From: Acidimicrobiales bacterium
GTDB taxonomy: Bacteria; Actinomycetota; Acidimicrobiia; Acidimicrobiales; MedAcidi-G1
Reading direction: 5' to 3'
NCBI GenBank assembly: GCA_014237715.1
Contig: JAAZZG010000004.1
Coordinates: 140,754-204,753, forward strand
Length of the DNA stretch: 64,000 nt
The notes under the pieces were generated by a model that worked only from the letters and a program-made list of their open reading frames with translations, was not told the DNA's origin and did no database searches. Positions 1 through 7,962 of the stretch are shown one piece after another (position 1 is the first letter of the stretch; each line of letters opens with the position of its first letter). Made by a program: the position numbers and the translations under genes.

Positions 1-333
1 GTGGGCCTGTCCGAGGCGCTCTACCGGGAGCTGGAACCCTCGCCGGTCGGCGTGTCGTGCCTGTGTCCCGAACTGGTGTCGACGGCCATCTTCGACGTGG
101 CCCGTGTGCGGCCCGACTGGGTCGACGTTCATGAGACCAGTGAGGCCACCCAGGGTTCGCTGGCCGAGATACTGGGTGAACGGGGGATCAGCACCGGACT
201 GGTCGCTGACCGGGTGGTCGACGCGGTTCGCGACGGCCGGTTCTGGGTGTTCACCCACGACGTCACGGTGCCCGTAGCGGCTCGACGGTTCGAGGACCTT
301 CAGGCAGGACGGAACCCGACGGACGCTCCCTGA
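1..333 (+). CDS. SDR family oxidoreductase, C-terminal fragment cut by window edge
   Basis: C-terminal 110 residues of a short-chain dehydrogenase. The first residues (GLSEALYRELEP) match the helix that directly follows the catalytic YxxxK motif in classical SDRs, so the Rossmann fold, catalytic Ser and YxxxK lie upstream of the window and the GTG at position 1 is almost certainly internal. The segment carries the usual CPELVSTAIF stretch, equivalent to the CPGxVxT motif in which SDRs position the nicotinamide. The remaining helix and strand order fits an SDR C-terminus. Substrate cannot be assigned. It is on the same strand as the P450 at 898, with a minus-strand gene between them. Confidence 0.8.
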   Translation: MGLSEALYRELEPSPVGVSCLCPELVSTAIFDVARVRPDWVDVHETSEATQGSLAEILGERGISTGLVADRVVDAVRDGRFWVFTHDVTVPVAARRFEDLQAGRNPTDAP

Positions 334-405
334 CCGGCCTGGATTCCCAGTCAAGGCTGTGCCTGTTCCCCAGCCACCCAGCCCGGATCTAGAGAAAGCG
401 TCGAA

Positions 406-822
406 TCAGAAGGGAGTCCGGTCGAACCAGGCGCTCTCCTCGCGTAGGCAGCGGCTTCGCCACCCCTCGGCGGTCCGGACGAGGTCGTGGTGGTACCACC
501 CGCCGGTGAACCAGGTTTCGCCGCCCGGCAGGCGCATCGGATTGTTGAACATGGCGGTCACCGTGGCCGAGTTGCCGTCGACAACCACGTCGACGTTGGA
601 AACCAGATGCTGGGTCATCTCGAACATCTCCAGCGAGGTCGACAGGAACTCGACGACCTCCTCGAGGTTCCCGGCGATCCCGCCGGCCGAGGTGTAGTCG
701 ATCACGGCGTCGGCGGTGAAGACGCTGCGGTAGCCGTCCCAGTCGCGACTGTCCACCGCAGTGGCGTACCGGGTGAGGAGGTCCCCGATAGCGATTCGGT
801 CGGCGAGAGCCTGCAGGTCCAT
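406..822 (-). CDS. SnoaL/NTF2-like fold protein
   Basis: A 138-residue protein with the pattern of SnoaL_4-type NTF2-like proteins: an N-terminal helix pair (ALADRIAIGDLLTRYATAVD), the RDWDGYRSVFTADAVIDY strand, and a C-terminal WYHHDLVRTAEGWRSR sheet. The family includes polyketide cyclases, ketosteroid-isomerase-like enzymes and small ligand-binding proteins; the typical active-site His or Asp pair is not certain here. It lies next to a steroid-type P450 on the opposite strand, so a role on a steroid or other hydrophobic substrate is possible but only inferred. The ATG start is supported by a TAGGTT hexamer 6 nt upstream. Confidence 0.8.
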   Translation of the reverse strand: MDLQALADRIAIGDLLTRYATAVDSRDWDGYRSVFTADAVIDYTSAGGIAGNLEEVVEFLSTSLEMFEMTQHLVSNVDVVVDGNSATVTAMFNNPMRLPGGETWFTGGWYHHDLVRTAEGWRSRCLREESAWFDRTPF

Positions 823-828
823 GGGGGA

Positions 829-834
829 AACCTA
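829..834 (-). promoter_or_regulatory. -10-like TAGGTT, leaderless promoter for NTF2-like gene
   Basis: On the minus strand TAGGTT ends 6 nt before the ATG at 822, placing the expected transcript start at or next to the start codon. No clear -35 element is visible. The same spacing recurs before many unit-leading genes in this window. Confidence 0.5.
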
Positions 835-884
835 GAACTGAGATCGGATGGATGCCGGATCGGGCCCGGGCCCAATCCCGTGCC

Positions 885-890
885 TATGGT
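885..890 (+). promoter_or_regulatory. -10-like TATGGT, leaderless promoter for P450
   Basis: TATGGT ends 7 nt before the ATG at 898. This favours the start at 898 over the longer open frame that runs back to about 487, which would overlap the NTF2-like gene antisense. Confidence 0.5.
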
Positions 891-897
891 CTCGCCC

Positions 898-2169
898 ATG
901 ATGAACACCTCTGCCACCGGGCGCCCGCTCGAAGACCTCCACCTATCGCGGATCGACCCGCTCTGGTCCGGCCCGATGGAGGAGCGACTGGACGGCTTCT
1001 CGGCGTTGCGTCGCCACGACCCGATCCGGTTCTTCGCCGAGGAGGGCAACGAGTACCTGGCCGCCGGCCCGGGTTACTGGGCGGTCACCCGCCATGCCGA
1101 CGTGGTGGAGGCCAGCCGCCGTCCCGACGCTTTCTGCTCGGGCGAGGGAACCAACATCCCCGACCTCCCGCCGGAGTTCCGGGAGTTCTTTGGATCGATG
1201 ATCAACATGGACGACCCCCGGCACGCTCGATTACGAAAGATCGTCTCCGCTGGGTTCACCCCACGGATGATGCGGTCCCTGGAGGACAGGGTGGTGTCCA
1301 CGGCCAGCGGGATCGTGGATCGAGTGGCCGGACTCGGCTCGTGTGACTTCGTGACCGAGGTGGCGGCCCGGCTTCCGCTGGTGGTGATCTGCGACATGAT
1401 GGGCATCGCTGCCGATCGCCATGACGAGGTGTTTGACCTTTCCAACATCGTGCTCAGCCAGGGCGACCCCGAGTACATCCCGGAGGGCTCTAACCCGTTG
1501 GAGGCCTTCCTGGCCGCCGGGGCGGGGCTGTCGGCCATCATGCAGGAGACGGCCGCGGACCGACGGGGCGGCGACGGTGAGGATCTCACCTCACTGCTGG
1601 TAAACGCCGAGGTGGATGGCGAGCGACTCACCACCGAGGAACTGTCCGCCTTCTTCGTCCTGTTGTGCGTGGCCGGCAACGAGACGACCCGCAACGCCAT
1701 CTCGTGGGGTCTCCACTACCTGACCACCAACCCGGATCAGCGGGACCGGTGGTTGGCTGACATCGACGGGGTCACGTCCACCGCGGTGGACGAGATCGTC
1801 CGGATGTCCAGCCCGGTGATCCACTTCCGCCGCACGGCGACTGCCGATGGGGTTCGGCTCGGCGACCAGGAGTTCAAGGCCGGCGAGAAACTGGTGCTCT
1901 GGTATGCCTCGGCCAACCGGGACGAGACGGTGTTCGTCGATCCGGACCGCTTTGACGTGACCCGGGACCCCAATCCGCACGTGGGCTTCGGTGGCCCGGG
2001 ACCCCACTTCTGTCTGGGCGCCCATCTGGCCCGCCGTGAGGTCGGGGTGATGTTCCGGGAACTGCTGACCCGTCTGCCCGACATCCACGCCACCACCGAG
2101 CCCGACCGTCTGCGATCCAACTTCGTTAACGGCATCAAGCACCTCCCCTGCGCGTTCACTCCGGCGTAA
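898..2169 (+). CDS. Cytochrome P450, CYP125/CYP142-like
   Basis: A 423-residue bacterial P450. Visible motifs are the I-helix AGNETT (259-264) for oxygen activation, the K-helix EIVR (299-302), and the heme loop FGGPGPHFCLG with Cys372 as heme ligand. The stretches MINMDDPRHARLRK and the terminal NGIKH are typical of the mycobacterial CYP125/CYP142/CYP124 group, which hydroxylate the terminal methyl of cholesterol side chains or methyl-branched lipids. Electrons would come from a ferredoxin and reductase not encoded here. The ipd-type genes nearby support a steroid substrate, but the exact subfamily and substrate are inferred. Start chosen at the first of two adjacent ATGs, 7 nt after a TATGGT box. 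Confidence 0.9.
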   Translation: MMNTSATGRPLEDLHLSRIDPLWSGPMEERLDGFSALRRHDPIRFFAEEGNEYLAAGPGYWAVTRHADVVEASRRPDAFCSGEGTNIPDLPPEFREFFGSMINMDDPRHARLRKIVSAGFTPRMMRSLEDRVVSTASGIVDRVAGLGSCDFVTEVAARLPLVVICDMMGIAADRHDEVFDLSNIVLSQGDPEYIPEGSNPLEAFLAAGAGLSAIMQETAADRRGGDGEDLTSLLVNAEVDGERLTTEELSAFFVLLCVAGNETTRNAISWGLHYLTTNPDQRDRWLADIDGVTSTAVDEIVRMSSPVIHFRRTATADGVRLGDQEFKAGEKLVLWYASANRDETVFVDPDRFDVTRDPNPHVGFGGPGPHFCLGAHLARREVGVMFRELLTRLPDIHATTEPDRLRSNFVNGIKHLPCAFTPA

Positions 2170-2199
2170 CTGCCCGGCGCCCGTGCTCAGGGCGGGTAG

Positions 2200-3120
2200 T
2201 CAACCGCCGGTGGAGCCGGTGCGGGCTTCGAGGGTGGCGATCATGCCGTCGCGCCAGTCGATGGAGCACGGTCCGGTGAGGGAATGGCGCTTGGTGGGGT
2301 CCGCAGCGCTCCCCGGTTGTCCGCCCGGGAGGTCGTACCGGGCGATCTCAGGATCCACGCCGAGGTGGGCACCGAACGCCGCCGTCCAGTCCTCGGCGGT
2401 CACCATGTCGTCTCCGCACCAGTTAACAATCGTGGCCGGGGTCGATGCGGCATCGAGGAGGGCGGCCACCTGGCGAGCCATGTCCTCCTCGTGGATGGGG
2501 CTGTAGGCGTTCGGTCCGGGCTCGCGTAGCCACACGGTCTGGCCGGCGGCGACCCAGTCCCCGTGGTACGCGGGCAGGCCACCGTTCGGGCCATAGCTGG
2601 CGTTGATCCGGGCAATGGTGGTGGGAAGGTCGAGCACGCGGGCCATGGTCCGGGCCACAGCTTCCTGAGAGACCTTGGAGACACCGTAGGTCGGGCTGTG
2701 GGGAGCGGTCGGATCACCCAACGGGTCGGTCTCGGTGTAGCGGTGCAGCGGATCCTCGTTGGCCCGGTACACCGAGTTGGTCGAGGCGATGAGAGCAGCT
2801 TCGGCGTGCTGACAGTGGGCCATGAGCAGGCCGGTGGCCTCGGCGTTGGCCCGGATGGCCCGATCGTGGTCGTCGGCCTTTCCCTGCCAGGCCGCGAAGT
2901 GGACCAGATGGGTGAAGTCGTCGGGCAGCCCGCTGAGGTCCCCGGACGCCAGATCAGCTACGTGGGTCCGCACCCCGATGGATTCGGCACGTTCCTGGCT
3001 TCCATCGGCCGAGAAGCGGGCCACGCCCCACACATCGTTGTCCTCCGCCAGGAAGCGGGCGACAGGATGCCCGATCTGGCCCGTCAGCCCGGTCACGAGG
3101 ATCCTGCGGTCGCTCAGCAT
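2200..3120 (-). CDS. NAD-dependent epimerase/dehydratase family protein (extended SDR)
   Basis: A 306-residue extended SDR. The N-terminus has the Rossmann glycine motif (VTGLTGQIG), the dinucleotide-binding DLASGDL region and the STNSVYR strand that precedes the catalytic Tyr. The YxxxK motif is YGVSK (in SPTYGVSKVSQEAV). C-terminal residues show the usual substrate-binding lobe of nucleotide-sugar epimerases and dehydratases. It lacks features that would identify a particular sugar substrate, and it stands apart from the polysaccharide genes at 45-64 kb. It is downstream of, and on the same strand as, the propeller protein at 3131, but it appears to have its own promoter (TAGGTT 7 nt upstream). 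Confidence 0.85.
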   Translation of the reverse strand: MLSDRRILVTGLTGQIGHPVARFLAEDNDVWGVARFSADGSQERAESIGVRTHVADLASGDLSGLPDDFTHLVHFAAWQGKADDHDRAIRANAEATGLLMAHCQHAEAALIASTNSVYRANEDPLHRYTETDPLGDPTAPHSPTYGVSKVSQEAVARTMARVLDLPTTIARINASYGPNGGLPAYHGDWVAAGQTVWLREPGPNAYSPIHEEDMARQVAALLDAASTPATIVNWCGDDMVTAEDWTAAFGAHLGVDPEIARYDLPGGQPGSAADPTKRHSLTGPCSIDWRDGMIATLEARTGSTGG

Positions 3121-3127
3121 GTCAGGG

Positions 3128-3133
3128 AACCTA
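3128..3133 (-). promoter_or_regulatory. -10-like TAGGTT for the epimerase-like gene
   Basis: TAGGTT on the minus strand ends 7 nt before the ATG at 3120. It overlaps the stop codon region of the upstream gene ending at 3131, so transcription of the epimerase gene can start independently inside the end of its neighbour. Confidence 0.45.
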
Positions 3134-4099
3134 CGTCGCGTCGTCCAGTCGGGTCACGCCGAGCGAGAACTCTCCGGCCGCTGCGTAGAACAGCCATCGT
3201 CCGGCCGCATCGGGATCGTCGTCAACTGATACGTCGAGGACATAGGGGTCGCGGAGACCGTGCTGGGGTTGGAAGGACGGCCCCCGTGGCGTGGGCTCGA
3301 CCGCCAGCCCGGCGCCCTCCCAGGCCTCCGTAGGCCTGAGGACCTCGACGGGTGGGGTCGGTCTCCAGTTCGTCCAGTCGTCGAGGAGGTCGACGGTGGT
3401 CCGCAGGATCTGTTCTGGTGCGGAGCGGGCCCGGGTGAACCAGATCAACAGTCGGTGCCCTTCGACCATCAGACCGGAATGACGGACCTCGTCGTCGTCG
3501 AACAACGACGGCCCAACCTCGAATCCGTCGAGGCCGTCGACCGAACGGCACAGGCCGGACGGCATGGATAGGCCGTACCAGTGTCCGCGCCACCGGAACG
3601 CACGGTGGTACGACGGCGAGATCGCCCGCTCGGCATCCGTGGGGTGGAAGCGAAGGCCGTCGGTTGAGGTGGCGACGAGCGTGTGCTGGTCCATGGTCGG
3701 GTAGCGACCCCATGACGGGAGGTGGCCGGCCACCGCCTCGGTCAAGTGCCCGTGGAAGTACATCCGCAGCGTCCGTTCTTCGTGGTCCACATGGACATCC
3801 GGTGAGGCGACGTGCCGTCGGGGGTCAGTCACATCCATGGCCGTCCTGACATCGTCGACGTGGAGGACGTCGGTCGACACGATCCGCCATGGACCGGTGG
3901 GGTGGTCTGCCGTGGCCAGGCGGATGGAGGCCCCCCAGTGGTGGGCGAAGTAGAGCAGGTAGCGGTCGAGCGGCTCGCCGGCCGAGTGGGGGAGCCAGTG
4001 TGGGGTGCGAATCACCGACGGCCCCTGAACGTTGAAGTTGCCGTGTTCGGTGGGCAGGTCGGGATGGTCCCGGGGGACGATCACATACCGTTCGTGCAT
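3131..4099 (-). CDS. Glycoside hydrolase-like five-bladed beta-propeller protein
   Basis: A 322-residue protein without signal peptide or membrane segment. Repeated beta-rich blades with acidic positions (HVASPDVHVD, SGLMVEGHRLLIWFTRA, GLRDPYVLD) resemble the GH43/GH68/GH130-type five-bladed propeller fold, in which Asp or Glu residues at the funnel act on glycosidic bonds. The RDPY motif near residue 287 and SPDV near 119 are typical positions for such acids. Substrate cannot be told from sequence, and it could be a non-catalytic propeller. The neighbouring epimerase-like gene on the same strand would fit carbohydrate use. Confidence 0.6.
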   Translation of the reverse strand: MHERYVIVPRDHPDLPTEHGNFNVQGPSVIRTPHWLPHSAGEPLDRYLLYFAHHWGASIRLATADHPTGPWRIVSTDVLHVDDVRTAMDVTDPRRHVASPDVHVDHEERTLRMYFHGHLTEAVAGHLPSWGRYPTMDQHTLVATSTDGLRFHPTDAERAISPSYHRAFRWRGHWYGLSMPSGLCRSVDGLDGFEVGPSLFDDDEVRHSGLMVEGHRLLIWFTRARSAPEQILRTTVDLLDDWTNWRPTPPVEVLRPTEAWEGAGLAVEPTPRGPSFQPQHGLRDPYVLDVSVDDDPDAAGRWLFYAAAGEFSLGVTRLDDAT

Positions 4100-4186
4100 C
4101 GATGGGGCTTCCGGAGCGGTGGATGGGGCAGGCTGTCAGTCGCCGGTTCTCTGTGTGCCGGGAACCGTAGGAGAGAGGTCGACAGG

Positions 4187-4963
4187 ATGTTGGATCGGGA
4201 TGGGGTGGCGGCGCTGCACGACCTGACGGGTCGGGTGGCTGTAGTGACGGGAGGAAGTCGGGGCATCGGGCTCGCCGTGGCCCACGCCTTCGCGGCCCAG
4301 GGTGCCCGGGTGGTGGTCTCTAGCCGGAAGGCTGAGGCTTGTGGCGAGGCGGTGGCCTCCATCCGTGCCGCCGGGGGCGAGGCGATCGCCGTGCCCGCCC
4401 ATGTAGGGGACCTTCATGACCTGGAGCGACTGGTCGCTAGCACGGTGGACGCCTTCGGAGGGATCGACGTGCTGGTCAACAACGCAGCCAACCCGCTGGC
4501 CCAGCCCATCGGATCGATCACTGCGGACGCCTACGCCAAGTCGTTCGACGTCAACGTCCGGGGGCCGCTGTTCTTGTTCCAGGCGTGCCTTCCCCACCTG
4601 TTGGAATCGGACCATGCCGCGGTGGTCAACGTGATCTCTGCGGCCGCCTTCTTGCACACTCCGGGGGGCTCGTTGTACGGGGCGGCCAAGGCTGCGCTGC
4701 TGCACTTCACGCGGTCGATGGCCGCCGAGTACGCCCTGTCGGGAATCAGGGTCAACGCGCTGGCCCCCGGGCCGACCGACACGACAATGGTCCGCAACAC
4801 CGGCGAGGCGGGGGCGGCGTCCATGGCCCGCTCGACCCGGCTGGGCCGCCTAGCCGATGCCGACGAGATGGTGGGCGCCGTGCTCTACATGGCGTCCGAC
4901 GCATCGAGCTTCATGACCGGGCAGTGCATGACCGTCGATGGCGGACTGGTGCCCGCCCGCTGA
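4187..4963 (+). CDS. SDR family oxidoreductase (FabG-like)
   Basis: A 258-residue classical SDR: cofactor loop TGGSRGIG near residue 21, NNAA in place of the canonical NNAG, catalytic YGAAK, and the C-terminal VDGG signature. The Ser of the catalytic triad is in VISAAAF. It would reduce a carbonyl or oxidise an alcohol with NAD(P)H. Similarity is to 3-oxoacyl reductase-type SDRs often found in fatty-acid or steroid catabolic clusters, but the substrate is not identifiable. The start is placed at the ATG preceded by a purine-rich GGAGAGAGG stretch 8-15 nt upstream. The stop codon lies in the first copy of a 14-bp tandem repeat. Confidence 0.88.
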   Translation: MLDRDGVAALHDLTGRVAVVTGGSRGIGLAVAHAFAAQGARVVVSSRKAEACGEAVASIRAAGGEAIAVPAHVGDLHDLERLVASTVDAFGGIDVLVNNAANPLAQPIGSITADAYAKSFDVNVRGPLFLFQACLPHLLESDHAAVVNVISAAAFLHTPGGSLYGAAKAALLHFTRSMAAEYALSGIRVNALAPGPTDTTMVRNTGEAGAASMARSTRLGRLADADEMVGAVLYMASDASSFMTGQCMTVDGGLVPAR

Positions 4964-5005
4964 GGTCGGCCCGCTGAGGTCGGCCCGCTGAGGTCGGCCC
5001 GCTGA
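4955..5005. repeat. 14-bp tandem repeat (3 full copies plus 9 bases)
   Basis: The unit GCCCGCTGAGGTCG is repeated exactly three times (4955, 4969, 4983), followed by a partial unit to 5005. The TGA stop of the SDR is inside the first unit, and each further unit carries another TGA in a shifted frame. Copy-number change by slippage would leave the protein intact but alter the spacing to the next promoter. Confidence 0.95.
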
Positions 5006-5027
5006 ACACACCGCCGTCGACCCTCGG

Positions 5028-5033
5028 TAGGGT
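5028..5033 (+). promoter_or_regulatory. -10-like TAGGGT upstream of SDR 5093
   Basis: TAGGGT is followed 11 nt later by the palindromic operator at 5045-5059. A transcript starting about 7 nt after this box would begin just before the operator, so a bound repressor would block early elongation. Unlike most units here this one would have a 5' leader of about 50 nt. Confidence 0.4.
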
Positions 5034-5044
5034 GGCGACCGAAT

Positions 5045-5059
5045 CTGACGGACCGTCAG
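5045..5059. promoter_or_regulatory. Palindromic operator CTGACGGACCGTCAG
   Basis: A perfect 7-1-7 palindrome. The surrounding 19 bases (AATCTGACGGACCGTCAGG, 5042-5060) recur exactly at 13378-13396 between the divergent SDR and ipdA genes. Length and symmetry suit a TetR-family repressor. It differs from the published KstR2 and KstR boxes. No TetR gene is in the window. Confidence 0.75.
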
Positions 5060-5092
5060 GAATGAGATGGTCCATGAGCCCTCGGAGTACCC

Positions 5093-6055
5093 ATGTCACT
5101 GGACGGCGTCGCCCACCTCGCAGGAAAGAACATCGCCGTCACCGGTGCCGGCAACGGGATCGGCCGGGCCATCGCCCTGGCCTGTGCCGCCGAGGGCGCA
5201 AACGTGGTGGTGGCCGACTACGGCGTCTCTATTGAGGGCAGCGACCCGTCCAGCGACGTCGCCGATGCCGTCGTGGCCGAGATCGTCTCGGCGGGTGGCA
5301 CGGCCATCGCCGTGGCGGGCGACGTCTCCCAGATGGAGGTCGGCCAGCGGATCGTCGACACGGCGTTGGAGGCCTGGGGCAGCATCGACGGGGTGGTCTG
5401 CGTGGCCGGCATCGTGCGCGAGCGGATGCTGTTCAACATGAGCGAGGACGAGTTCGACCACGTGGTCGGTGTCCATCTAAAGGGCCACTTCACGCTCTAC
5501 AAGGCGGCCGCGGCGGTCATGCGGAAGCAGGAGACCGGCGGCAGCCTCGTCGGCTTCACGTCCGGAGCCTTCGTGGCATCGACGGCCCAGGCCAACTACT
5601 CGGCGGCCAAGGGCGGCATCGTCTCGCTGACTCGAAGTGCGGCCTTCGCCCTCCGGAAGTACGGCGTGAACGCGAACTGCATCGCCCCGGCGGCCATGAC
5701 CCGCATGTCGGAAAACGTGCCGTTCGAGATCGAGGCTGGCAGCCCCGAAGCCATCGCCCCGCTGGCTGTCTGGCTCATGTCGGACGCAGCTCGTGACGTG
5801 ACGGCCCAGATCTACACCTGCACCGGCAAGCGCATCGCCGTGTGGAATCAACCCGCCGAGATCCGCCACATGTGGGCTGATGACGGCGCATCGTTCAGCG
5901 TCGACGAGATCGCCGAGAAGCTCCCCGCCACCATTGGCGACGAAGAGATGCCGATGTTCGCCGATCTGGAGCGGCGCATGAAGGAGATGGCTCAGGCCAA
6001 GGAACGGGCCGAGAAACAGGCCCCGGAACAGGACGCTCCGGCCTCTCAGGCCTGA
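5093..6055 (+). CDS. SDR family oxidoreductase, HSD17B4-like with C-terminal tail
   Basis: A 320-residue SDR with cofactor loop TGAGNGIG, VCVAGI in place of the NNAG strand, catalytic Ser in VGFTSGAF and catalytic YSAAK. The first 250 residues resemble the dehydrogenase domain of the multifunctional 17-beta-HSD type 4 enzymes and the mycobacterial SDR next to the ipd genes (Rv3548c type). About 60 extra residues follow, including a charged helical stretch (LERRMKEMAQAKERAEKQ) likely to form a coiled coil. A role in beta-oxidation of a steroid side chain or ring remnant is inferred from the family and from the operator shared with the ipdA region. It is followed 31 nt later by the IpdF-like SDR, probably with its own promoter. 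Confidence 0.85.
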   Translation: MSLDGVAHLAGKNIAVTGAGNGIGRAIALACAAEGANVVVADYGVSIEGSDPSSDVADAVVAEIVSAGGTAIAVAGDVSQMEVGQRIVDTALEAWGSIDGVVCVAGIVRERMLFNMSEDEFDHVVGVHLKGHFTLYKAAAAVMRKQETGGSLVGFTSGAFVASTAQANYSAAKGGIVSLTRSAAFALRKYGVNANCIAPAAMTRMSENVPFEIEAGSPEAIAPLAVWLMSDAARDVTAQIYTCTGKRIAVWNQPAEIRHMWADDGASFSVDEIAEKLPATIGDEEMPMFADLERRMKEMAQAKERAEKQAPEQDAPASQA

Positions 6056-6074
6056 TCGCGCCAGTCGCCGGATC

Positions 6075-6080
6075 TAGCCT
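6075..6080 (+). promoter_or_regulatory. -10-like TAGCCT for IpdF-like SDR
   Basis: TAGCCT ends 6 nt before the ATG at 6087, matching the leaderless spacing seen elsewhere. It sits in the short gap after the stop of the preceding SDR. Confidence 0.4.
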
Positions 6081-6086
6081 CCTGCC

Positions 6087-6863
6087 ATGGATGCTCCTGA
6101 GTACGTACCTGGCCATGACCTGTTGGCCGATCGGATCGTCGTGGTCACCGCGGCGGCCGGCGCCGGTATCGGCTTCGCCGTGGCGAAGAAGGCCGTGGAG
6201 GAGGGGGCGACCGTCGTCATCTCCGATGTCCACGAGCGGCGCCTGGACGAGGCGGCCGACGTGTTGGCCGAACTGTCCGGCGACCGTCCGGTCACCAGCC
6301 TGTGTGACGTCCGTGACGAGAACCAGGTGCAGGGACTGTTGGACGCCGCCGTGGCCGCACACGGCCGCATTGACGTCATGGTCAACAACGCCGGCCTCGG
6401 CGGCGACACCCCGCTGGTCGAGATGCAGGATGACGAGTGGGAACGGGTCCTGGACATCACCCTCACCGGGGCGATGCGCTGCACCCGGGCCGCCATGCGG
6501 ATCATGGGCGAACAGGGCCACGGGGTGATCGTCAACAACGCCTCGGTGCTGGGTTGGCGGGCCCAGGCAGGCCAGAGCCACTACGCGGCCGCCAAGGCCG
6601 GGGTGATGGCCCTCACCCGGTGCGCGGCCATCGAGGGCGTCGAGTCAGGCGTCCGGATCAACTGCGTGGCCCCCAGCTTCGCCACCCACCCGTTCCTGAC
6701 CCGGACGAGTAGCGAGGAACTGCTCGCCGAGCTGGCCGCCAGCGAGGCCTACGGGCGGGGCGCCGAGCCGTGGGAGGTAGCCAACGTGGTCGTCTTCCTG
6801 GCCAGCGACTACTCGTCGTACATGACCGGCGAGGTCGTGTCGGTCTCCAGCCAGCGCGCCTGA
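6087..6863 (+). CDS. ipdF: IpdF-like short-chain dehydrogenase (steroid C/D-ring degradation)
   Basis: A 258-residue SDR with unusual cofactor loop TAAAGAGIG, NNAG, catalytic Ser in VNNASVLGW and catalytic YAAAK. The stretch NNASVLGWRAQ followed by SHYAAAKAGVMALTRC, and the ending YMTGEVVSVSSQ in place of the usual VDGG, are characteristic of the IpdF group (Rv3559c type). In mycobacteria IpdF acts on the 5-hydroxy CoA thioester formed from the steroid indanedione-propionate intermediate. That function is carried over by family resemblance. The presence of ipdA, ipdB, ipdC and the paired acyl-CoA dehydrogenases 7-11 kb away supports it. It ends 1 nt before the convergent MBL gene, with no visible terminator between them. 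Confidence 0.75.
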   Translation: MDAPEYVPGHDLLADRIVVVTAAAGAGIGFAVAKKAVEEGATVVISDVHERRLDEAADVLAELSGDRPVTSLCDVRDENQVQGLLDAAVAAHGRIDVMVNNAGLGGDTPLVEMQDDEWERVLDITLTGAMRCTRAAMRIMGEQGHGVIVNNASVLGWRAQAGQSHYAAAKAGVMALTRCAAIEGVESGVRINCVAPSFATHPFLTRTSSEELLAELAASEAYGRGAEPWEVANVVVFLASDYSSYMTGEVVSVSSQRA

Positions 6864-6864
6864 T

Positions 6865-7854
6865 TCAGACCAGGCGCCAGTCAGCCTTCCAGTCTGAGCT
6901 GGCACCACCGTCGTCTTCCGGATCGGTTTCGGCGACTGCCCGACCGGCCCGGGACAGGGCGAGGAGGTGGGCGTAGACCACGGCGGCTGCCGCCTTGTGG
7001 AGCTTTTCATCCACGTCGGCGTAGAGCTCGGCGACGATCGACTCGATCCCCCTGGGGCCGGCACCGAGGGCATCGACAATCTGGCCCTCACGCATCTCCC
7101 GATGGTCGATCAGCGCCGCGACGTAGCGGCTCGGGTCAGTGATGGCCGGTCCGTGGGTGGGTCGGTAGAGGGTCTCGGGGCGGTCCAGGAGCCGACGGAG
7201 GTTGGCTAGGTAGTCGTTCAGATCGCCGTCGGGCGCCGGGACGACGGTGGTTGACCAACCCATGACGTGATCGCCAGTGAACAGGGTCGCTTCCTCCCGG
7301 AGGGCGAAGCACAGGTGGTTCGAGATGTGGCCCGGGGTGTGAAGCGCCTCGAAAGTGAACCCTTCGCCGGTGATGACGTCGCCGTCGGAGGTGACCACGT
7401 CGGGCACGAAGTTCCGGTCGCCTGCGCCTTCTCCATCCTCGGACTCGGGTTCCTCGCCGGCCTCAATGGCCTTTCGGACCCGTTCGTCGTAAGCGCGGAT
7501 GGCCTCCACCGGATGGGGGCCGAAGCCGTACGAGGTAGCCCCGGTGGCCTCCTGCACGGCGGCGGTGGCCGGGGAGTGGTCCGGGTGGGTGTGGGTAATG
7601 AGCAGGTGGGTGACCCGCTGGCCCTCGACGGCCTCTAGGAGGGCCGCCACATGGTCGTCGTCGGCCGGCCCCGGGTCGATGATGGCGACGTTCCCGTTCG
7701 GGTTCGCGCTCGGTGCGGGCCCAATGATGAACGTGCCCGATCCGTGGTAGGTGAACTTCGACGGATTGCGGGCCACCACCCGGCGCACGAGTGGCGAGAG
7801 CTGCTCCACCTCCCCGTAGGGAGGGGCGTCCTCGTACCGGAACTCGGGGGGCAT
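6865..7854 (-). CDS. Metallo-beta-lactamase fold hydrolase (LACTB2/glyoxalase II-like)
   Basis: A 329-residue MBL-fold protein. The metal-binding THTHPDHS motif (HxHxDH) is near residue 87, followed by LHTPGHISNH and TGDHVMGW, which provide the third His and the bridging Asp, with a later THGP His. The C-terminal region (HREMREGQIVDAL onward) is the helical extension seen in LACTB2-like proteins. An acidic insert (EAGEEPESEDGEGAGD) lies between the metal motifs. Such enzymes hydrolyse thioesters, RNA or other phosphodiesters, and the substrate is unknown. It stands as a single gene, convergent with the SDR ending at 6863, and has a CAGGAT box 6 nt before its ATG. Confidence 0.85.
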   Translation of the reverse strand: MPPEFRYEDAPPYGEVEQLSPLVRRVVARNPSKFTYHGSGTFIIGPAPSANPNGNVAIIDPGPADDDHVAALLEAVEGQRVTHLLITHTHPDHSPATAAVQEATGATSYGFGPHPVEAIRAYDERVRKAIEAGEEPESEDGEGAGDRNFVPDVVTSDGDVITGEGFTFEALHTPGHISNHLCFALREEATLFTGDHVMGWSTTVVPAPDGDLNDYLANLRRLLDRPETLYRPTHGPAITDPSRYVAALIDHREMREGQIVDALGAGPRGIESIVAELYADVDEKLHKAAAAVVYAHLLALSRAGRAVAETDPEDDGGASSDWKADWRLV

Positions 7855-7860
7855 GGCGGC

Positions 7861-7866
7861 ATCCTG
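7861..7866 (-). promoter_or_regulatory. -10-like CAGGAT for MBL hydrolase gene
   Basis: CAGGAT on the minus strand ends 6 nt before the ATG at 7854. It departs from TAnnnT at the first base, so it is weaker than the other examples. Confidence 0.3.
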
Positions 7867-7962
7867 CCCGATGGACGGCCCCGTCGCGAACTTCGGTCCC
7901 GGCCGGTGGCCTGGTTGACGTCCCGGAGACCGAGGTTCAGCGGGCGTGGTTCAGGAACCCGA

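Noticed and set aside
487..897. N-terminal extension of the P450 to a start at 487
   Set aside because: The added residues are low-complexity and antisense to the NTF2-like gene. ATG 898 sits 7 nt after a TATGGT box and fits P450 length.
2200..4099. Possible link of the epimerase-like and propeller genes to the polysaccharide region
   Set aside because: They are more than 40 kb from the rml and exporter genes and share no visible promoter or motif, so a common pathway is not supported.
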